Shown: positions 21,919-34,794 of the stretch, piece by piece
Layout of the letters: each line of letters opens with the position of its first letter
How positions within the stretch are numbered: position 1 is the first letter of the stretch
Source: Haliclystus octoradiatus
Taxonomy: Eukaryota > Cnidaria > Staurozoa > Stauromedusae > Haliclystidae
Assembly: GCA_916610825.1 (NCBI GenBank)
Contig: OU744453.1
Location: forward strand, 6,299,845-6,363,844
Direction: 5' to 3'
DNA: 64,000 nucleotides
Notes under the pieces: generated by a model
Seen by the model: the letters and a program-made list of their open reading frames with translations, nothing else
What the model was told of the DNA's origin: nothing
Database searches by the model: none
Translations under genes and position numbers: made by a program

Positions 21919-24900
21919 TCACTATATTTCGATATTTCTATATTTTGATATTTCTGTGTCGGTCCGCGACTTATGTACGTCTTACTGGCGATATAATACG
22001 TATAATCCGTTGTCGGGAAATTATGCAAACATTTGTGTCGAGATAACCGTGTACAGTAACAAAGTTGTTGTATGAGAAGTATGGGTCTATGACGTTGTGT
22101 TAAAATAATATACTTCATCTGATATTTTATTTGATATCCTTGCATTAAAAATATTCAGATATTTTGAAAAATTTCATAGGTCGATAATCTAGCGGGCAGC
22201 CAAATCGAATTCAAATTGAAATCCCCAGAACAAAAATATTTTGCTTTGAATTTAAAAGCTGCGTGTAAATTGTTTGAACAAGTGAAACTGAAAACTGAAT
22301 CAGATTTATGATAATTAAAACAATACGAAATACTGAGTTACATTGAATTACCAGTATAACTAGGTCAGACAAAATATGTTTTGAAATCAAAGAAACGTAG
22401 ACCTATTTCATGTAGTGTTGATATCAGCAATACATATAGCGCGGCACAAACGCTATGAAAATTAAAGAGACTTTAGGTCTTAATTTAATTTATTAATGAA
22501 ACAAAATGCCATTCATTACTTTTATCAAAATCGAGATATAAAACATTTCACTTTTAAAAAGGCTATTTTGATATATAATTTGTGAGAACACTGAGCAAAC
22601 AATCTGTTTTGAAAGGAATAATCTATCGCGGGCATAAAAACAAATTAACTTGCAAGAATTTTCAAAATGACGTTGGCGTTCGATCAATTCGAAAAATATT
22701 CAAAGTTCGAATAGATTATCTGTCTACAGTATAAAATTATAGAGTTTAGAATTAATCAAGGCATTGCACAAAAGTATTTTTATAATTTATTATTTAATAT
22801 AAAAATATGAATCATTTGGTTTTGAGCAGGCAGCCATTTATTTTCAGATTTTGCTTCCAAATTAACGAAGGAATTGTAAGCATCGATTAAAATTAAAAGT
22901 CATTTTGTTGACTTGTATAAGAATAAGACACAGTATGTTACTACAGTTTCGAGAATAAAAATAGCGGCGTCTTGTTATTATCGTTGATCAACATTTAATA
23001 AAGTTAATTTTAGGTATATCAAATTTAACAAAGTTAAATTGAATTGAGCGTATGATTTGTGATAAATAATAATAATTATAATATTTTCAGCGTTCAAAAA
23101 TTTTGCTTTGAAATTAAAAGCACAAAAACATAATTTAAAAACATTTTTAAATAGTTAATACTGTTTGGATGAGTATAACAAACCTTGTGTTACAAAAATA
23201 AAAAGCGAAAAGGTTGCATGAAATAATCGATCATAGCAAACAATAAAATTTATTTAAATACAACTTACCATTTTCCAAATGAGATCCAAATAAAAACTAT
23301 ACGAGCGGCATAATCTCCGAACAACATTTAAATACATAATAGCGGGTTCTCTGAGATAATACACCAATCAATAATAAGTTAACAACCATATTTTATCGAA
23401 GGAGAATATACGCCCGATAAGAATAAAATAAAGATTGTCTTTTATTCGAAATAATTCTGACAAAAAGGATCATTTCATATCGTGATCAAATGCATGATAA
23501 AGTAGATTCATTTTCTACATAGGAAATTATCCTTTTCGTCAGACATCATAACATGAGCATTTAAATAGTACCATCGGCTTTGGTATTTTATATCTTTGAA
23601 GCTGCACTAAACATTTCCACTCTATAAACCATCGCGTACGTTTTAATAAATTCTGAATAAATATGCATATCACGAATCTGGAAAATGAGTTGTTTTCGTT
23701 TTTCTATCAAAATAACTAATTTATTCATAATCGTCTTTTTTTTCATACGACATCTGTAATGTATTATAAATAGCGCGTAGAAATATGGACAACAAGATGT
23801 AACATATTATCAATATCGAATTAGTATAGCGATTTATTATAGAATTTATTTCCTTTTAAAAGAATGTTGATGCTATTATTCTGGAAAATTTGATAACAAG
23901 AACCACTATCAGACCAATTTTTCAGATCTTTTTTTACTTATCAAATTTTATTTTCAACGAACTCTTAGTATTTTGATAGACTGCCATGAAAATCACAGGC
24001 TTACTTGCTGAGATTGCAAAGATCAAAAATATATAGGCTCAAATAGTATCATATCATAATATTTTCAGATTATATATATAATTTGAAATTCAATACACGC
24101 GCGTGGGTCGGCCTTGTTCAATAATACGTTGTCGAAGCAGTAGGTTTGTTGATTAGGTCAGTCAAAGCGCCGATATCAGTAGGTAAGGCAGTTGCTAATT
24201 GGTTAATGCTCTGGTATAATAATTTCAGGGTCATCAGTTCAAATCCTCCATTCGGCAACCTTGTATCAACGATTTTTCATATTTTTTTTAATATGAAGCA
24301 GTAAATCATTTTTAATTAACAAAAGAAATCGTTTGATCATGTTAAGAACAGAAATCAGTGTACCATGTGTCTTGTTGAAGCTAAATTAATTTAATATTGA
24401 ATGTATCGCATGCAATGCCACGAGTTCCACTGGCAACACTTTGACGGCGTTATTTTGTGAACACCACATTAGTGTTGTATATATTCAATAAAGATTTATG
24501 AATTTTAACGGAACGCGATCCGAGCGTATCAGGTCAGATTCGGGTTAATATTTTAGGTCTTCGGATCGGATCGGATTTGAAGTGATTTTTTATGGATAGT
24601 TTCATATTTCGAAATTTGACTGAATATTTGTAATTTATAATAATTAATGTGTTCTGGTTTCCTTTCAGCACATAAAATAAAGTTTTTCCTATGCAGATAT
24701 AGCTACGTTAAATTATACATTTCAATCGACTCAATTGATGTGAAATAAATTAAATTTTTATTAAAGGAATGATTAAATGTATTGATTAATGCTACACCGT
24801 TTCAATGCGTATTGTGTCTCATGTTCTCCTCCAGAATTCATACTCCGTATTATACAGTGATAGTCAGCTTAGTCAATTTTGTAGTTATAAGTGATCTGAA

Positions 24901-24947
24901 AGTTTTATCATAGAAGGTCCATAATGGACCACAACACTCATTGCTAG
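21919..24947 (+). mobile_element. Non-autonomous Helitron, reverse-array copy R1 (3.0 kb)
   Basis: Same element as U1-U3 but on the + strand: A then TCACTATATTTC at the start, and hairpin GGTCCA-TAA-TGGACC followed by CTAG and a T at the end. Separated from R2 by 2 bp (TT). It keeps the roughly 0.3-kb segment lacking in U3. Confidence 0.8.
24182..24260 (+). repeat. tRNA-like module in Helitron R1
   Basis: GTTGCTAATTGGTTAATGC (A-box-like) and CAGTTCAAATCC (B-box-like), at the same position in the element as in the other copies. Confidence 0.5.
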
Positions 24948-26116
24948 TTTCACTATATTTCGATACTTCTGTGTCTGTCTGCGACATATGTACGTCTTAC
25001 TGGCGATAAGACGGATAATCCGTTGTCGGGAAATTATGCAAACATTTGTGTGGAGATAACCGTGTACAGTAACAAAGTTGTTGTATGAAAAGTATGGGTC
25101 TATGACGTTGTTTTAAAATAATATACTTCATCTGACATTTTATTTGATATCATTGTATTAAAAAATTCAGAGATTTTGAAAAATTTCATAAGTCGATAAT
25201 CTAGCGGGCAGCCAAATCGAATTTAAATTGAAATCTCCAGAAAAATATTTTGCTTTGAATTTAAAAGCTGCGTGTAAATTGTTTGATCAAGTGAAACTTG
25301 AAACTGAATCAGTTTTATGATAATTAGAATAATACGAAATACTGAATTACACTGAATTCCCAGTATAACTAGGCCAAACAAAATATGTTTTGAAATCAAA
25401 GAAACGTAGACCTATTTCATGTAGTGTCGATATCAGCAATACATATAGCGCGGCACAAACGCTACGAAAATTAAAGAGAATTTAGGTCTTTAATTTATTA
25501 ATGAAACAAAATGCCGTTCATTACTTCTCTCAAAATTGAGATACAAAAAACATTTCACTTTTAAAAGGCTATTTTGATATATAATTTGTGAGAACACTGA
25601 ATAAACAATATGTTTTGAAATGAACAATCTATCGCGGGGCATAAAAACAAATTAACTTGCAAGAATTTTCAAAATGACGTTGGCGTTCGACTAATTCGAA
25701 AAATATTCAAAGTTCGAAGAGATTATCTGTTTACAGTCAAAAATAACAGAGTTTAGAATCAATCAAGGCATTGCACAAAAGTATTTCTTTAATTTATTAT
25801 TTAATATAAAAGCATGAATCATTTGGTTTTGAGCAGGCAGGCTTTTATTTTCAGATTTTGCTTCCATAATTAACGAAAGAATTGTAAGCATCGATTAAAA
25901 TTAATATTTCATTTTGTTGACTTGCTATAAGAATAAGACACAGTATGTTACTACAGCTTCGAGAATAAAAATAGCGGTGTCTTGTTATTATCGTTGATCA
26001 ACATTTAATAAAGTTAATTTCAGGTATATCAAATTCAACAAAGTTAAAATGAATTGAGCGTATGATTTGTGATAAATAATATTAATTATAATATTTTCAA
26101 CGTTCAAAAATGGCTT

Positions 26117-28174
26117 CCCAGTAAACCAAAGACGTATTTATGACGAGTTGCTCTCGTCGGGAACTGGTTGTTATCTCGCCTGTCATATTGACTCGTCTTA
26201 AAGACGACAGGCAGACACTTCACAAAAGACGAGTAACAACATGTCGGTCTTAAAGACGACAAAAAGACGGCCAACAAAATAACAACTTTCTTGTCGACAA
26301 CAAAGTCAGTATTCAGACGTCAAAACTACGGCTTGAGCAAGACGTCATAAGGACAAGCCAAGAAGACGTCATTATGACGCTTACTGTAGACAAGTATTTA
26401 CCAATTTGGTTTTTGAATTAAAAAATGACATTTCTATTCAGTTTGTCATACATTCCTAGATACTAATGAATGAATTTCGATATCTGAAAAACGGTGAAGT
26501 CAATTCAATGAAAAAAGAAATTTTATAAAAGTAACCCTTTTTATAAAAGTTTGACTTTTTATCCAATAGAATCAATTTTAATACTATCCTGTTCATATTT
26601 TTCTTTTTAGCTGTTTGATGTTTTCATATCTGCTACAATATGCAATCTTTACGGAAACACCTTGGCATGTATTACACAGGAGAGTGACATTTACACATAA
26701 TTAACTTGAGGTATTTATCTAGATGTTGTTGATGACGGCAGTGCGTCTGAAGATTTTAACAATTATTTTCAGTTGATATAGGCTAATATAATACTATCCT
26801 GTTCATATTTTTCTTCTTAGTCATTTGACTTTCAATCTTAGCTATATCAAAGAAGTTGACATTCACACATAATGAACTTGAGGTATGTATCTATGCTCTT
26901 GATGGGATGCAGTACCCTTTTACTATTATTTTCAATGATTCTAATACTTTCCTGTTCATATTTTTCTTTTTAGCTGTTTGATGTTTTCATATCTGCTACA
27001 TTATGCAACAATGCAATATTCAAATAATTACGTAAACACATTGCTGTATATATTAAATCAAGAGGCTGACATGTACACTGTATGATGAACAAAAGGTATG
27101 TGCTTAAATGCTCTTTGCGGACTGCCGGACACATCATACGTAATATTTTTTGTCAATATAACACTATACTGTCTGTTCATCTTTCATTTTTAGCTATTTG
27201 AAGTTCGATCTTTGAAACATTAGAGAGAGTGGCATGTACACATCATGGACATAAGGTATTTAGTTTTGTTATTATATGATGTTGTTTCAAGTTTAACTCA
27301 AGTCTATCCAAACATGATCATACCTCGTTTTGAACCCTATCAATTTTTTCAAAAAGATAGTTCACTTCCTAAAAATAACAAAAAGATCTGCAGTACGAAT
27401 ACCTTGAGCATATGTGGAAGCCTACTTGATAGGCTATAGTTAGAAATGATTTAAATTTTCGCTTGAGCACGAAGTTCGAAAAAATAATCAACCTTCTTAA
27501 ATCCTAGAACATGTGTTCTTCTGAGTTTTTCTAGCCTACCAGGATTCCTGCTGTTGTCAGACTTGCTCAAGCATGGCTTATATACAAATCCAATGTTACA
27601 TCATCATCAACATCATCATTTATTCAGAATCCTGATAATTTTTATAGTAACTTTTTTTCACAGGACTGATTTAAGTAACAATTAACTAAGGAATACACAC
27701 ATACAATAATTGATCAATTACAATAATACATACATATATATACACATATGTTATATTGATATATGTGCAAAGGTTGGCAGAAGATTTTTAAATTATTCTG
27801 ATTCGTAAACCTGGAATACTATAAAGTAAAGTATTTATAACATGCTTGGTAAATATCAAGGATGATACTACAAAATATTGTGGATTTTTGTTTTAGTTCA
27901 AATGATTAAGAAAATGAAGATGCAAGATCTGAAATGCATTGAAATATGCTTGACATATGCACGTCATTATCTAATCGTATTCCTGTCGCAGTCATTCCAA
28001 ACTAGTCTTATTTCCGTCGTAAACTGATCCAAGTCTCATCTAAAAATGTCGACTTTATGACGTTTATATGGTGTTCACGGCATCACGTCTTTTCGGATCA
28101 GATAAATTCACAACAATAGGACGAGTTGACTGACGAGATAACGACGTCTTGAATACGGGTTTTGGTTTACTGGG
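26117..28174. mobile_element. DNA transposon with CCCAGTAAACCAAA ends (2.06 kb), inside Helitron R2
   Basis: Terminal inverted repeats CCCAGTAAACCAAA at both edges, with looser similarity continuing inward (TTATCTCG and ACTCGTC motifs on both sides). Near the ends, many short GACG/CGTC repeats occur. No transposase is recognised. The target duplication is not clear, so the superfamily is left open. The empty site is visible in Helitron R1 near 23090. Confidence 0.75.
26560..27220 (+). repeat. Four-fold internal repeat inside the CCCAGT element
   Basis: A block around CCTGTTCATATTTTTCTTTTT followed by TAGCTGTTTGATG recurs near 26590, 26800, 26950 and (diverged) 27180, spaced roughly 150-230 bp. 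Each is a pyrimidine tract ending in AG, so it looks like a repeated splice-acceptor-like sequence. Confidence 0.7.
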
Positions 28175-29249
28175 TTTCAACTTTAAAAAATGAAAAGCAT
28201 AATTCAAAAAAATTTTTCAATAGTTAATACAATTTGGATGAGTGTAAAAAACGTTGTGTTACAAAATTAAAAAGCGAAAAAGGTTGCATGAAATAATCGA
28301 TCATAGCAAACAATATTTATCAAAATACAACTTACCATTTTCCAAATGAGATCCAAATAAAAACCATACGAGCGGCATAATCTCCGAACAACATTTAAAT
28401 ACATAATAGCGGGTTCTCTGAGTTAATACACCAATCAATAATAAGTTAACAGCCATATTTTATCGAAGGAGAATGTAAGCCCGATAAGAATAAAATATAA
28501 ATTGTCTTTTATTCGAAATAATTCTGACAAAAATGATCATTTCATATCGCGATCAAATGCAAGGTAAAGTAGATTCATTTTATATATAAGTAAATCCTTT
28601 TCATCAGACATCATAACATGAGCATTTAAATACTAGCAACGGCTATGGTATTTTATATCTTTGAAGCTGCACTAAACATTTCCACTCTATAAACCATCGC
28701 GTCCGTTTCAATAAATTCTGAATAAATATGCATATCACGAATCTGGCAAAATGAGTTGTTTTCGTTTTTCTATCAAAATAACTACTTTATTCATAATCGT
28801 CTGTTCTTTCATTCCACATCTGTAATGTATTATAAATAGCGCGTAGAAATATTGACAACAAGATGTAACATAATATCGATATCGAATTAGTATAGCGATT
28901 TATTATAGAATTTTAATTCATTTTAAGAGAATGTTGAAGCTATTATTCTGGAAAATTTGATAACAACAAGCACAATGAGGCCAACTTTTCACATCTTTTT
29001 TTGCTTATAAAATTTTATGCTCAACAAACTCTTAGTATTTTGATAGACTGCCATGAAAATCACAGGCCTACTTGCTGAGATTGCAAAGATCAAAAAATAT
29101 ATAGGCTCATGTACTATCATATCATAATATTTTCATATTATATTTATAATTTGAAATTCAATACACCCGCGTGGGTCGGCCTTGTTTAATAATACGTTGT
29201 CGAAGCAGTTGGTTTGTTGATTACGACAGTTAAAGCGCCAATAACAGCA

Positions 29250-29329
29250 AGTAAGGTAGTGGCCTATTGGTTAATGATCTGGTATAACAATTTCAGGGTC
29301 GTCAGTTCAAATCCGCCATTTGGCAACAT
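29250..29329 (+). repeat. tRNA-like module in Helitron R2
   Basis: GTGGCCTATTGGTTAATG (A-box-like), then GTCAGTTCAAATCCGCC (B-box-like). Same place in the element as the other four modules. Confidence 0.5.
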
Positions 29330-29854
29330 CTATCAACGATTTTTGTTATTTTTTTTTCAATATGAAGAAGTAATTCATTGTTAATTCCACGAGTTTGACC
29401 GGCCACACCTTGACGGCGTTATTTTTGAACACCGCATGAGTGTTGTATATATTGCAATAAAGATTTATGAATCCTAACCGAACGCGATCCGATCGTATCG
29501 GGTCAGATTCGGGTTAATATTTTAGGTCTTCGGATCGGATAGGATTTGAAGTGATTTTTTATGGATAGTTTCAGATTTCGAAATTTGACAGAGTATTAGT
29601 GATTTATAATAATTAATGTGTTCTGGCTTCCTTTTAGCACATAAAATATAGTTTTTCTATGTAGATATAGCTCCGTTAAATGCATAAAATTGACCGGCGG
29701 CCTCTTTACATTTCAATCGACTCAATTGATGTGAAATAAATTAAATTGATGTGACTAAGATGTATTGATTAATGCTACATCGTTTCAATGCGTATTGTGT
29801 CTCATGTTCTCCTCCAGAGTTTATGCTCCGTATTATACAGCGATAGTCAGCTTA

Positions 29855-30532
29855 GGTTAAGTTTACACGAGAGCAAAAACCCGGGTTTCCGAAAGTCTTT
29901 CAAAAGTCCACTTACGAAAAGTTCAGATAGGGTATCAGTTGACACAAGGCTAGATTTATCTATGTTGTCTAAATAAAACGCTGTAACTCCATTTTTTCTT
30001 GTCAGTTTTTCGTTGAAATTGGATATTTATACTTCTTCGATTCTGTACGTAGCTTCAGATAGATATGTTTTTTCTATTTAATTCATTCAAAGTAACTTTT
30101 GTTATTCATAACTAATTAAATTCCATGTGAATTGAAACCGCTTTTGTTAACAATACATTTTAAATACATGTTATTCACGATTTTATCTGGTAAAAACAGA
30201 TTCGTTTAAGAGTTTTACTAAACCATAGCATTTTATCCTAAAACAGAGACAAGTGGTTGCCAATAATTTCATGCTGTATCGCTGCGAAATGAAAGTGGAC
30301 TTTTGTAAACCCGGGTTTTTCATTAATCTCTGTTTAGACGACAAAAAGGCCCGGGTTCTACAAAGTCTGGTTTGAGAAACCCGGGTGTCCTATCCTTACT
30401 TTCGTAAGTTCTGATAGATTCGCTAAGCGGACTAATTTCCTCTCGGGTTTCCTGTTTATGTCTAGACGCTAGGGCAATCCAGAATAAAATTCACCCGGGT
30501 TTCGTAAATCCACTTGTCGTGTAAACGCATCC
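29855..30532. mobile_element. Small DNA transposon with GTTTACACGA ends (678 bp), inside Helitron R2
   Basis: Imperfect inverted ends: GGTTAAGTTTACACGA at left and GGATGCGTTTACACGA at right (reverse complement). The target site is TTA on both sides, part of CTTAG (29851-29855 and 30532-30536), compared with a single CTTAG in copies without the insertion. TTA plus GG-starting ends would fit PIF/Harbinger; a 5-bp CTTAG duplication is an alternative. The interior holds at least six CCCGGG or CTCGGG motifs in both directions, which look like subterminal transposase sites. No coding is seen. Confidence 0.75.
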
Positions 30533-30609
30533 TTAGTCAATTGTTTAATTATAAGTGATATGAAAGTCTAATCATAGAAGGTCCATTATGGACCAACACT
30601 CATTGCTAG

Positions 30610-30635
30610 TATACATAATACTGTCTGTTTATATA
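30610..30635. repeat. 26-bp spacer between Helitron copies, inverted
   Basis: Exact reverse complement of 13933-13958, lying between Helitron copies R2 and R3. See the findings for what this implies. Confidence 0.85.
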
Positions 30636-31120
30636 TCACTATATTTCTGTGTCTGTCCGCGACTTATGTACGTCTTACTGGCGAAAAAATATGGATAATC
30701 CGTTGTCGGGAAATTATGCAAACATTTGTGTCGAGATAACCGTGTACAGTAACAAATTTGTTGTATGAAAAGTAAGAGTCTATGACGTTGTTTTTAAATT
30801 TATGAATTTTAAATTAACTTTTCTTAAAATCGAGATAAAAACATTTCACGTTTAAAAAGGCTATTTTGATATATAATTTATGAGAACACTGAGCAAACAA
30901 TCTGTTTTGAAATGAATAATCTATCGCGAGGCATAAAAACAAATTAACTTGCAAGAATTTTCAAAATGACGTTGGCGTTCGACTAATTCGAAAAAATATT
31001 CAAAGTTCGAAGAGATTATCTGTCTACAGTCTAAAATTACAGATTTTAGAATCAATCATGGCATTGCAGAAAATTGTTTCTATTATTTATTATTTTATAT
31101 AAAAATATGAGTCAATTTTT
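30636..31120 (+). mobile_element. Partial Helitron copy R3
   Basis: Starts TCACTATATTTC like the full copies, follows them for about 150 bp, skips a stretch of several hundred bases, resumes for about 300 bp, and stops near 31120 without the hairpin-CTAG end. The joint to host sequence (EGF unit C) is just downstream. Confidence 0.7.
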
Positions 31121-31938
31121 TGATTATATTGATTATTTTGATTAAAAATATGTTACTGATATTTCCCACAGACGAATGACTAGGAATAACAGTTAAGATT
31201 ATTTATTATGAAAATATTCAAAGTCTTACATCGGGTATATTAAATTTTGCATTATGTCATCTAACCCTTTCAATTAAAGCTAAATATGTTCTTGAAGTTT
31301 GACTGCAGAAGAAATAAAGTATAAAAGTATATGTAGCACTTACAAAATAAATAAAAGTAATTTAGACTGTGTCGCCCTACGGAAGGAACCCGTATCACTC
31401 TCAAATTTCCAGAGGACTGCCTTTTTCGCATAAGAGCAAAAATATTGAACGCTCTTTGTTGATCTCAGCCACGACACTGTAGATCAATCTCAAGAGATTT
31501 CATGGCAGATAGGTCTCGATTGTCAATGCGCAACGATGCGTCACAGCTACTCAAAATATGATTCTCTCCAATCCATCCAATAAGCCATCCTCGTGTGGTT
31601 CGCATTTGATGTTTCAGGTAAAGCCAAAGCTGAGTTGGCCTTCGGGGGATTTGAAACACAGTGTAACATTCAATATAATCTTACATCTACCTCATCTACG
31701 AAGGGCCCAAATGATTTCAGAGATTATAATAATAAGGTCACATACCCTTAGTTTAAAAATTGCAATAGTAAATTTCATTTTCCTTGTTTCATTATTTTTT
31801 CAAATTTGTTTGATATCTGCTTTTTGACACATTATTATATCTGGAATGTCAGAAATACCTTTAATCAATTCAATAATTTGTTGTTTTGTGTACACTAATT
31901 TCCCCAATTAACATAGGACGATCATTTTTTTCTTTCAG

Positions 31939-32058
31939 TGGATCATTGTTCATTTTCACCTTGTCTGAATGGAGGAAGTTGCGAGCTTGATCCAGCGGCT
32001 CCATTGCTTTACACCTGTACCTGCGTTAATGGATATACTGGAGATCTTTGCGAATCAG
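31939..32058 (+). CDS. EGF-like domain exon 3 of the same gene (intact)
   Basis: A 120-bp exon preceded by a strong pyrimidine tract ending TTTCAG and followed by GTAACA. Phase 1-1 as in the other EGF exons. It encodes a complete EGF-like domain with all six cysteines (DHC, SPC, GGSC, YTC, TC, DLCE) and the conserved GYTG turn. It is one codon longer than exons 1 and 2 and clearly diverged from them, with no stop, so it looks under constraint. Its downstream intron was invaded by the 15.4-kb nested insertion at 32645-48033. The parent protein cannot be named from this domain alone. Confidence 0.8.
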
Positions 32059-32644
32059 GTAACATTATTGAAATAATCAATACTTAATATTAATAAACAG
32101 AATATGACAAAACAATCTGTTCTTCAATGCAATATTAATGTAATATAAAATAGCTACCAATAGTTATTATGAATGACTACCTCAGCTAAAACTCACTGTC
32201 TACCATGACAAAGTTTATCTATGTATGTGACTCTTAAGTTTCAAAATGAATGATATTAAATAACATTCATGGCCAAGCAGAGAATAACATTGCACACACT
32301 TGACTTGGGTTTTTCTTTGTGTACGTTTGCGAACCTGACCATGCAGGAAAACTATGCTACTTTAACAAAATCATAATTTAACAAAAGTGATTGTTGCTTG
32401 AGTTGATGAAACATTTTTTGCCGCGCAACAAAAATAACAAGAACATTCTATTTTGTCAAGCTATCCAACCTTCCAATCCAGATTCAAAAAATTAAAATTA
32501 TAAGATGACTTAAATCACATGTAGCTCACAACTGCTCCGCTCCACAGCAAAATTACCAAGTCCTCTCCCGAGAATATTTCAGGATATTTTTTTTTATCAT
32601 GGAAATGTTATTTTGTAGAAAAGAATATTTTATTTTTGCATATA
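32059..32644 (+). other. Intron of EGF unit C
   Basis: Intron sequence aligning with the introns after exons 1 and 2. No further exon or repeat is recognised. The LINE starts at 32645. Confidence 0.6.
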
Positions 32645-32863
32645 CTTTTTACCATTTCTGGAAATTTGCCTCTGAAAGAAACGTCCAATCTGTTCTATAA
32701 ATGCCGCAAATTGATGAAGGAGGGGAAATCCTCGCTGCATGGTCTTATGATTCATAGGTTTACTTGAAAATTAGTTGCCAAAAATCTTGGAAATAGGTGA
32801 TGAAGATGAGCTGTTTACTTTTTATTAATTTCATTTTACTTACGTTTATATATTTGATAAATT

Positions 32864-33610
32864 ATGATTAATACAGTAGGCTTACCTTCAATCATCCGGT
32901 TACGCTATCTTTCCTTGGATGATGTTGATCATAAACATCTTACTCTTGGTTTTCAAAATGTTCGTAGCATATTAAAAAACCATGACAAACTTTCGGAATG
33001 TTTATCCCACTTCAACTTCAAAATCTTGGAATTGCAAAAGATCTGGCAAGAAGGAGCCACTTTTATTCCCAATTGTAATTTTGTTTTTAAAGAACCACCA
33101 AATAGGAGAAATGGTGGGGTAGGTTTTGCTGTTCATGACTCATTCCCTTTTTCTGTCTGTGATAACCTTACAACTATCAGTCACCACCTTCAACGCTTTA
33201 CATTTTAAACTCCTTCTTTATTCATTTCGTCTATTTGTATCACATCTAAATCAATACTTTCAAAATCTCTTTATACTTTGGAAAGCTATTTAAATAAAAC
33301 TAGAAAAAAGACTGTTTTTCTGTAAGGTGATTTCAATACTGATCTTCTTATTTCTTCATGAAAATCCCAATATCTCATTTATTCATTATTTGATTTTAAA
33401 TTATTTCCCTTGATTTCTAAGCCTAGACGTTTAACACAAAAATCCTGCACATTAATAGACAATATCTTTACTATTTCAAGGCATTCTATTTCCAGTGGTG
33501 TTATTACATCAGATATTTATGATCATTTTAGCCTTTTTATTTCAATTGGCAACCACATTGGTGGTTCCAAATTACATGGCACATTTCAAGCATTTGCTTT
33601 CTCTTTGTGA
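32864..33610 (+). pseudogene. LINE ORF2 endonuclease region
   Basis: Apurinic/apyrimidinic-type endonuclease remains. The motif LTLGFQNVRSILKNHDKLSE matches the N-terminal strand of LINE endonucleases, and SGVITSDIYDHF matches the C-terminal catalytic SDH region. The enzyme nicks target DNA for target-primed reverse transcription. The region is broken by stops between the two halves (for example after 33208) and is not functional. Confidence 0.75.
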
Positions 33611-33709
33611 CTGGTATTTACCTGACACATAAGTTGATTCGTTTCGAAAATTTGATTCTAACATCAACACTTGTCTTGCAATTGCTTGTCCTGAGATCAA
33701 TAAGCCTCC

Positions 33710-33912
33710 TGTAGTATATAATAATTAATAATACTAATATTTACAACGTCAATAAACTAATCACACTTAGTTGTAAATTAGGCACACCGGAGTGTATTGC
33801 ACAGCGTTGTAAAACTAACACGTATATGATTAATAAAACAGAGTTACACAAGTTATCTTGATGTTTGGTCGTTTGTCTTATTTCGTCCTTAAAACTCTAT
33901 AATACAATCTTA
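33710..33912 (+). repeat. 5' LTR of the gypsy-like element
   Basis: About 203 bp starting TGTAGTATATAATAATTAAT. Pairs with 43313-43515 with three differences. Confidence 0.9.
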
Positions 33913-34019
33913 CATGGCGCAGTTATAAAGTTCAATAAATTAAGTTATTAATTGAATCATTGTTATTAATGTTAAACGGACTTACATGGTTATAATCCAG
34001 GGAAAACTCAGTATTTATT

Positions 34020-34790
34020 TTGTGGTTTATTATGGCTAATAAGAACCCAACGAAAGCGGACTTTGAAGCAGAAGTAGTTCAACTCAGACAAGAACTAGCT
34101 AATTCCTCGAAAGATCCAATGCTGTTAATCTTACAATCGGTTACTGACCAGCAAACAAAAATGCAAGAAGTAATGATGGCTCAACAGCAAGAAATGCAAA
34201 AGGCGTTGGCGGAAGCAATGAAATCACAGGGTGAGTCACTTACTAATGCTTTCAAGACTATGAATATGGGCACTTTAACTTCGAATGTCCATCAAGGGTC
34301 TTCTAATTCACCAGCAAATCTTCAAACAGCCAAACGTATATCAATGCCGAAACTTAAAAGTCCTGAAGGCATGAAGTTGATAGATTTTCGTGACTGGGAA
34401 ATCAGCTTTAATGATTACGCGGCTGCTACGAGACTACATCAAGAATGTGATTTAAAAGCACGCCGAGGTTTATTAAGATCAACACTCAACGAAGAGTCGA
34501 CAAAAATGTGGACCCAAGAAATTATCAAAATAAAAGATACTGATGATATTGCTGAAATTCTTAAGGCATTAAAAGATTATCTGCGAATTCATCGCCACCC
34601 ACTTGTAGACCGACGCGTTTTTATTCAACGTGATCAACAACAGGGGGAAAGCGTTAACAATTATTACGCAGCACTGCGGGAAATTGATGAAGAATGTGGA
34701 TATTCCACCGAGGATTGTCTAAACCATGCAATTCATCGTGAAGAACGATTAAGGGACCGTGTTATATCAGGCCTAATGGACTCAGGAATG
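34020..34790 (+). CDS. gag part of the gypsy-like element
   Basis: Open frame of about 255 residues up to the point where the BEL element entered. The N-terminal half is rich in Q, E and M with coiled-coil character (residues about 10-75), then PKLKSPEGMKLIDFRDWEIS and a helical retroelement-gag region. In this family gag assembles the particle. The remaining gag, with its zinc knuckle, continues on the far side of the BEL insertion, near 41550-41870. Fossil. Confidence 0.75.
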
Positions 34791-34794
34791 AGAC

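Larger units (their letters stand above)
24950..30609 (+). mobile_element. Non-autonomous Helitron, reverse-array copy R2, interrupted by two DNA transposons
   Basis: Starts TCACTATATTTC and ends with hairpin GGTCCA-TTA-TGGACC and CTAG. The 5.66-kb span shrinks to about 2.9 kb once the insertions at 26117-28174 and 29855-30532 are taken out, matching the other copies. Followed by the 26-bp spacer (30610-30635) and the partial copy R3. Confidence 0.8.
31140..32644 (+). repeat. EGF segmental duplication unit C, middle part
   Basis: Resumes the duplicated unit at the point matching 17247 in unit A and continues to 32644, where the LINE interrupts. More diverged from A and B than those are from each other, so it is an older copy. 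Its exon is intact. Confidence 0.8.
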
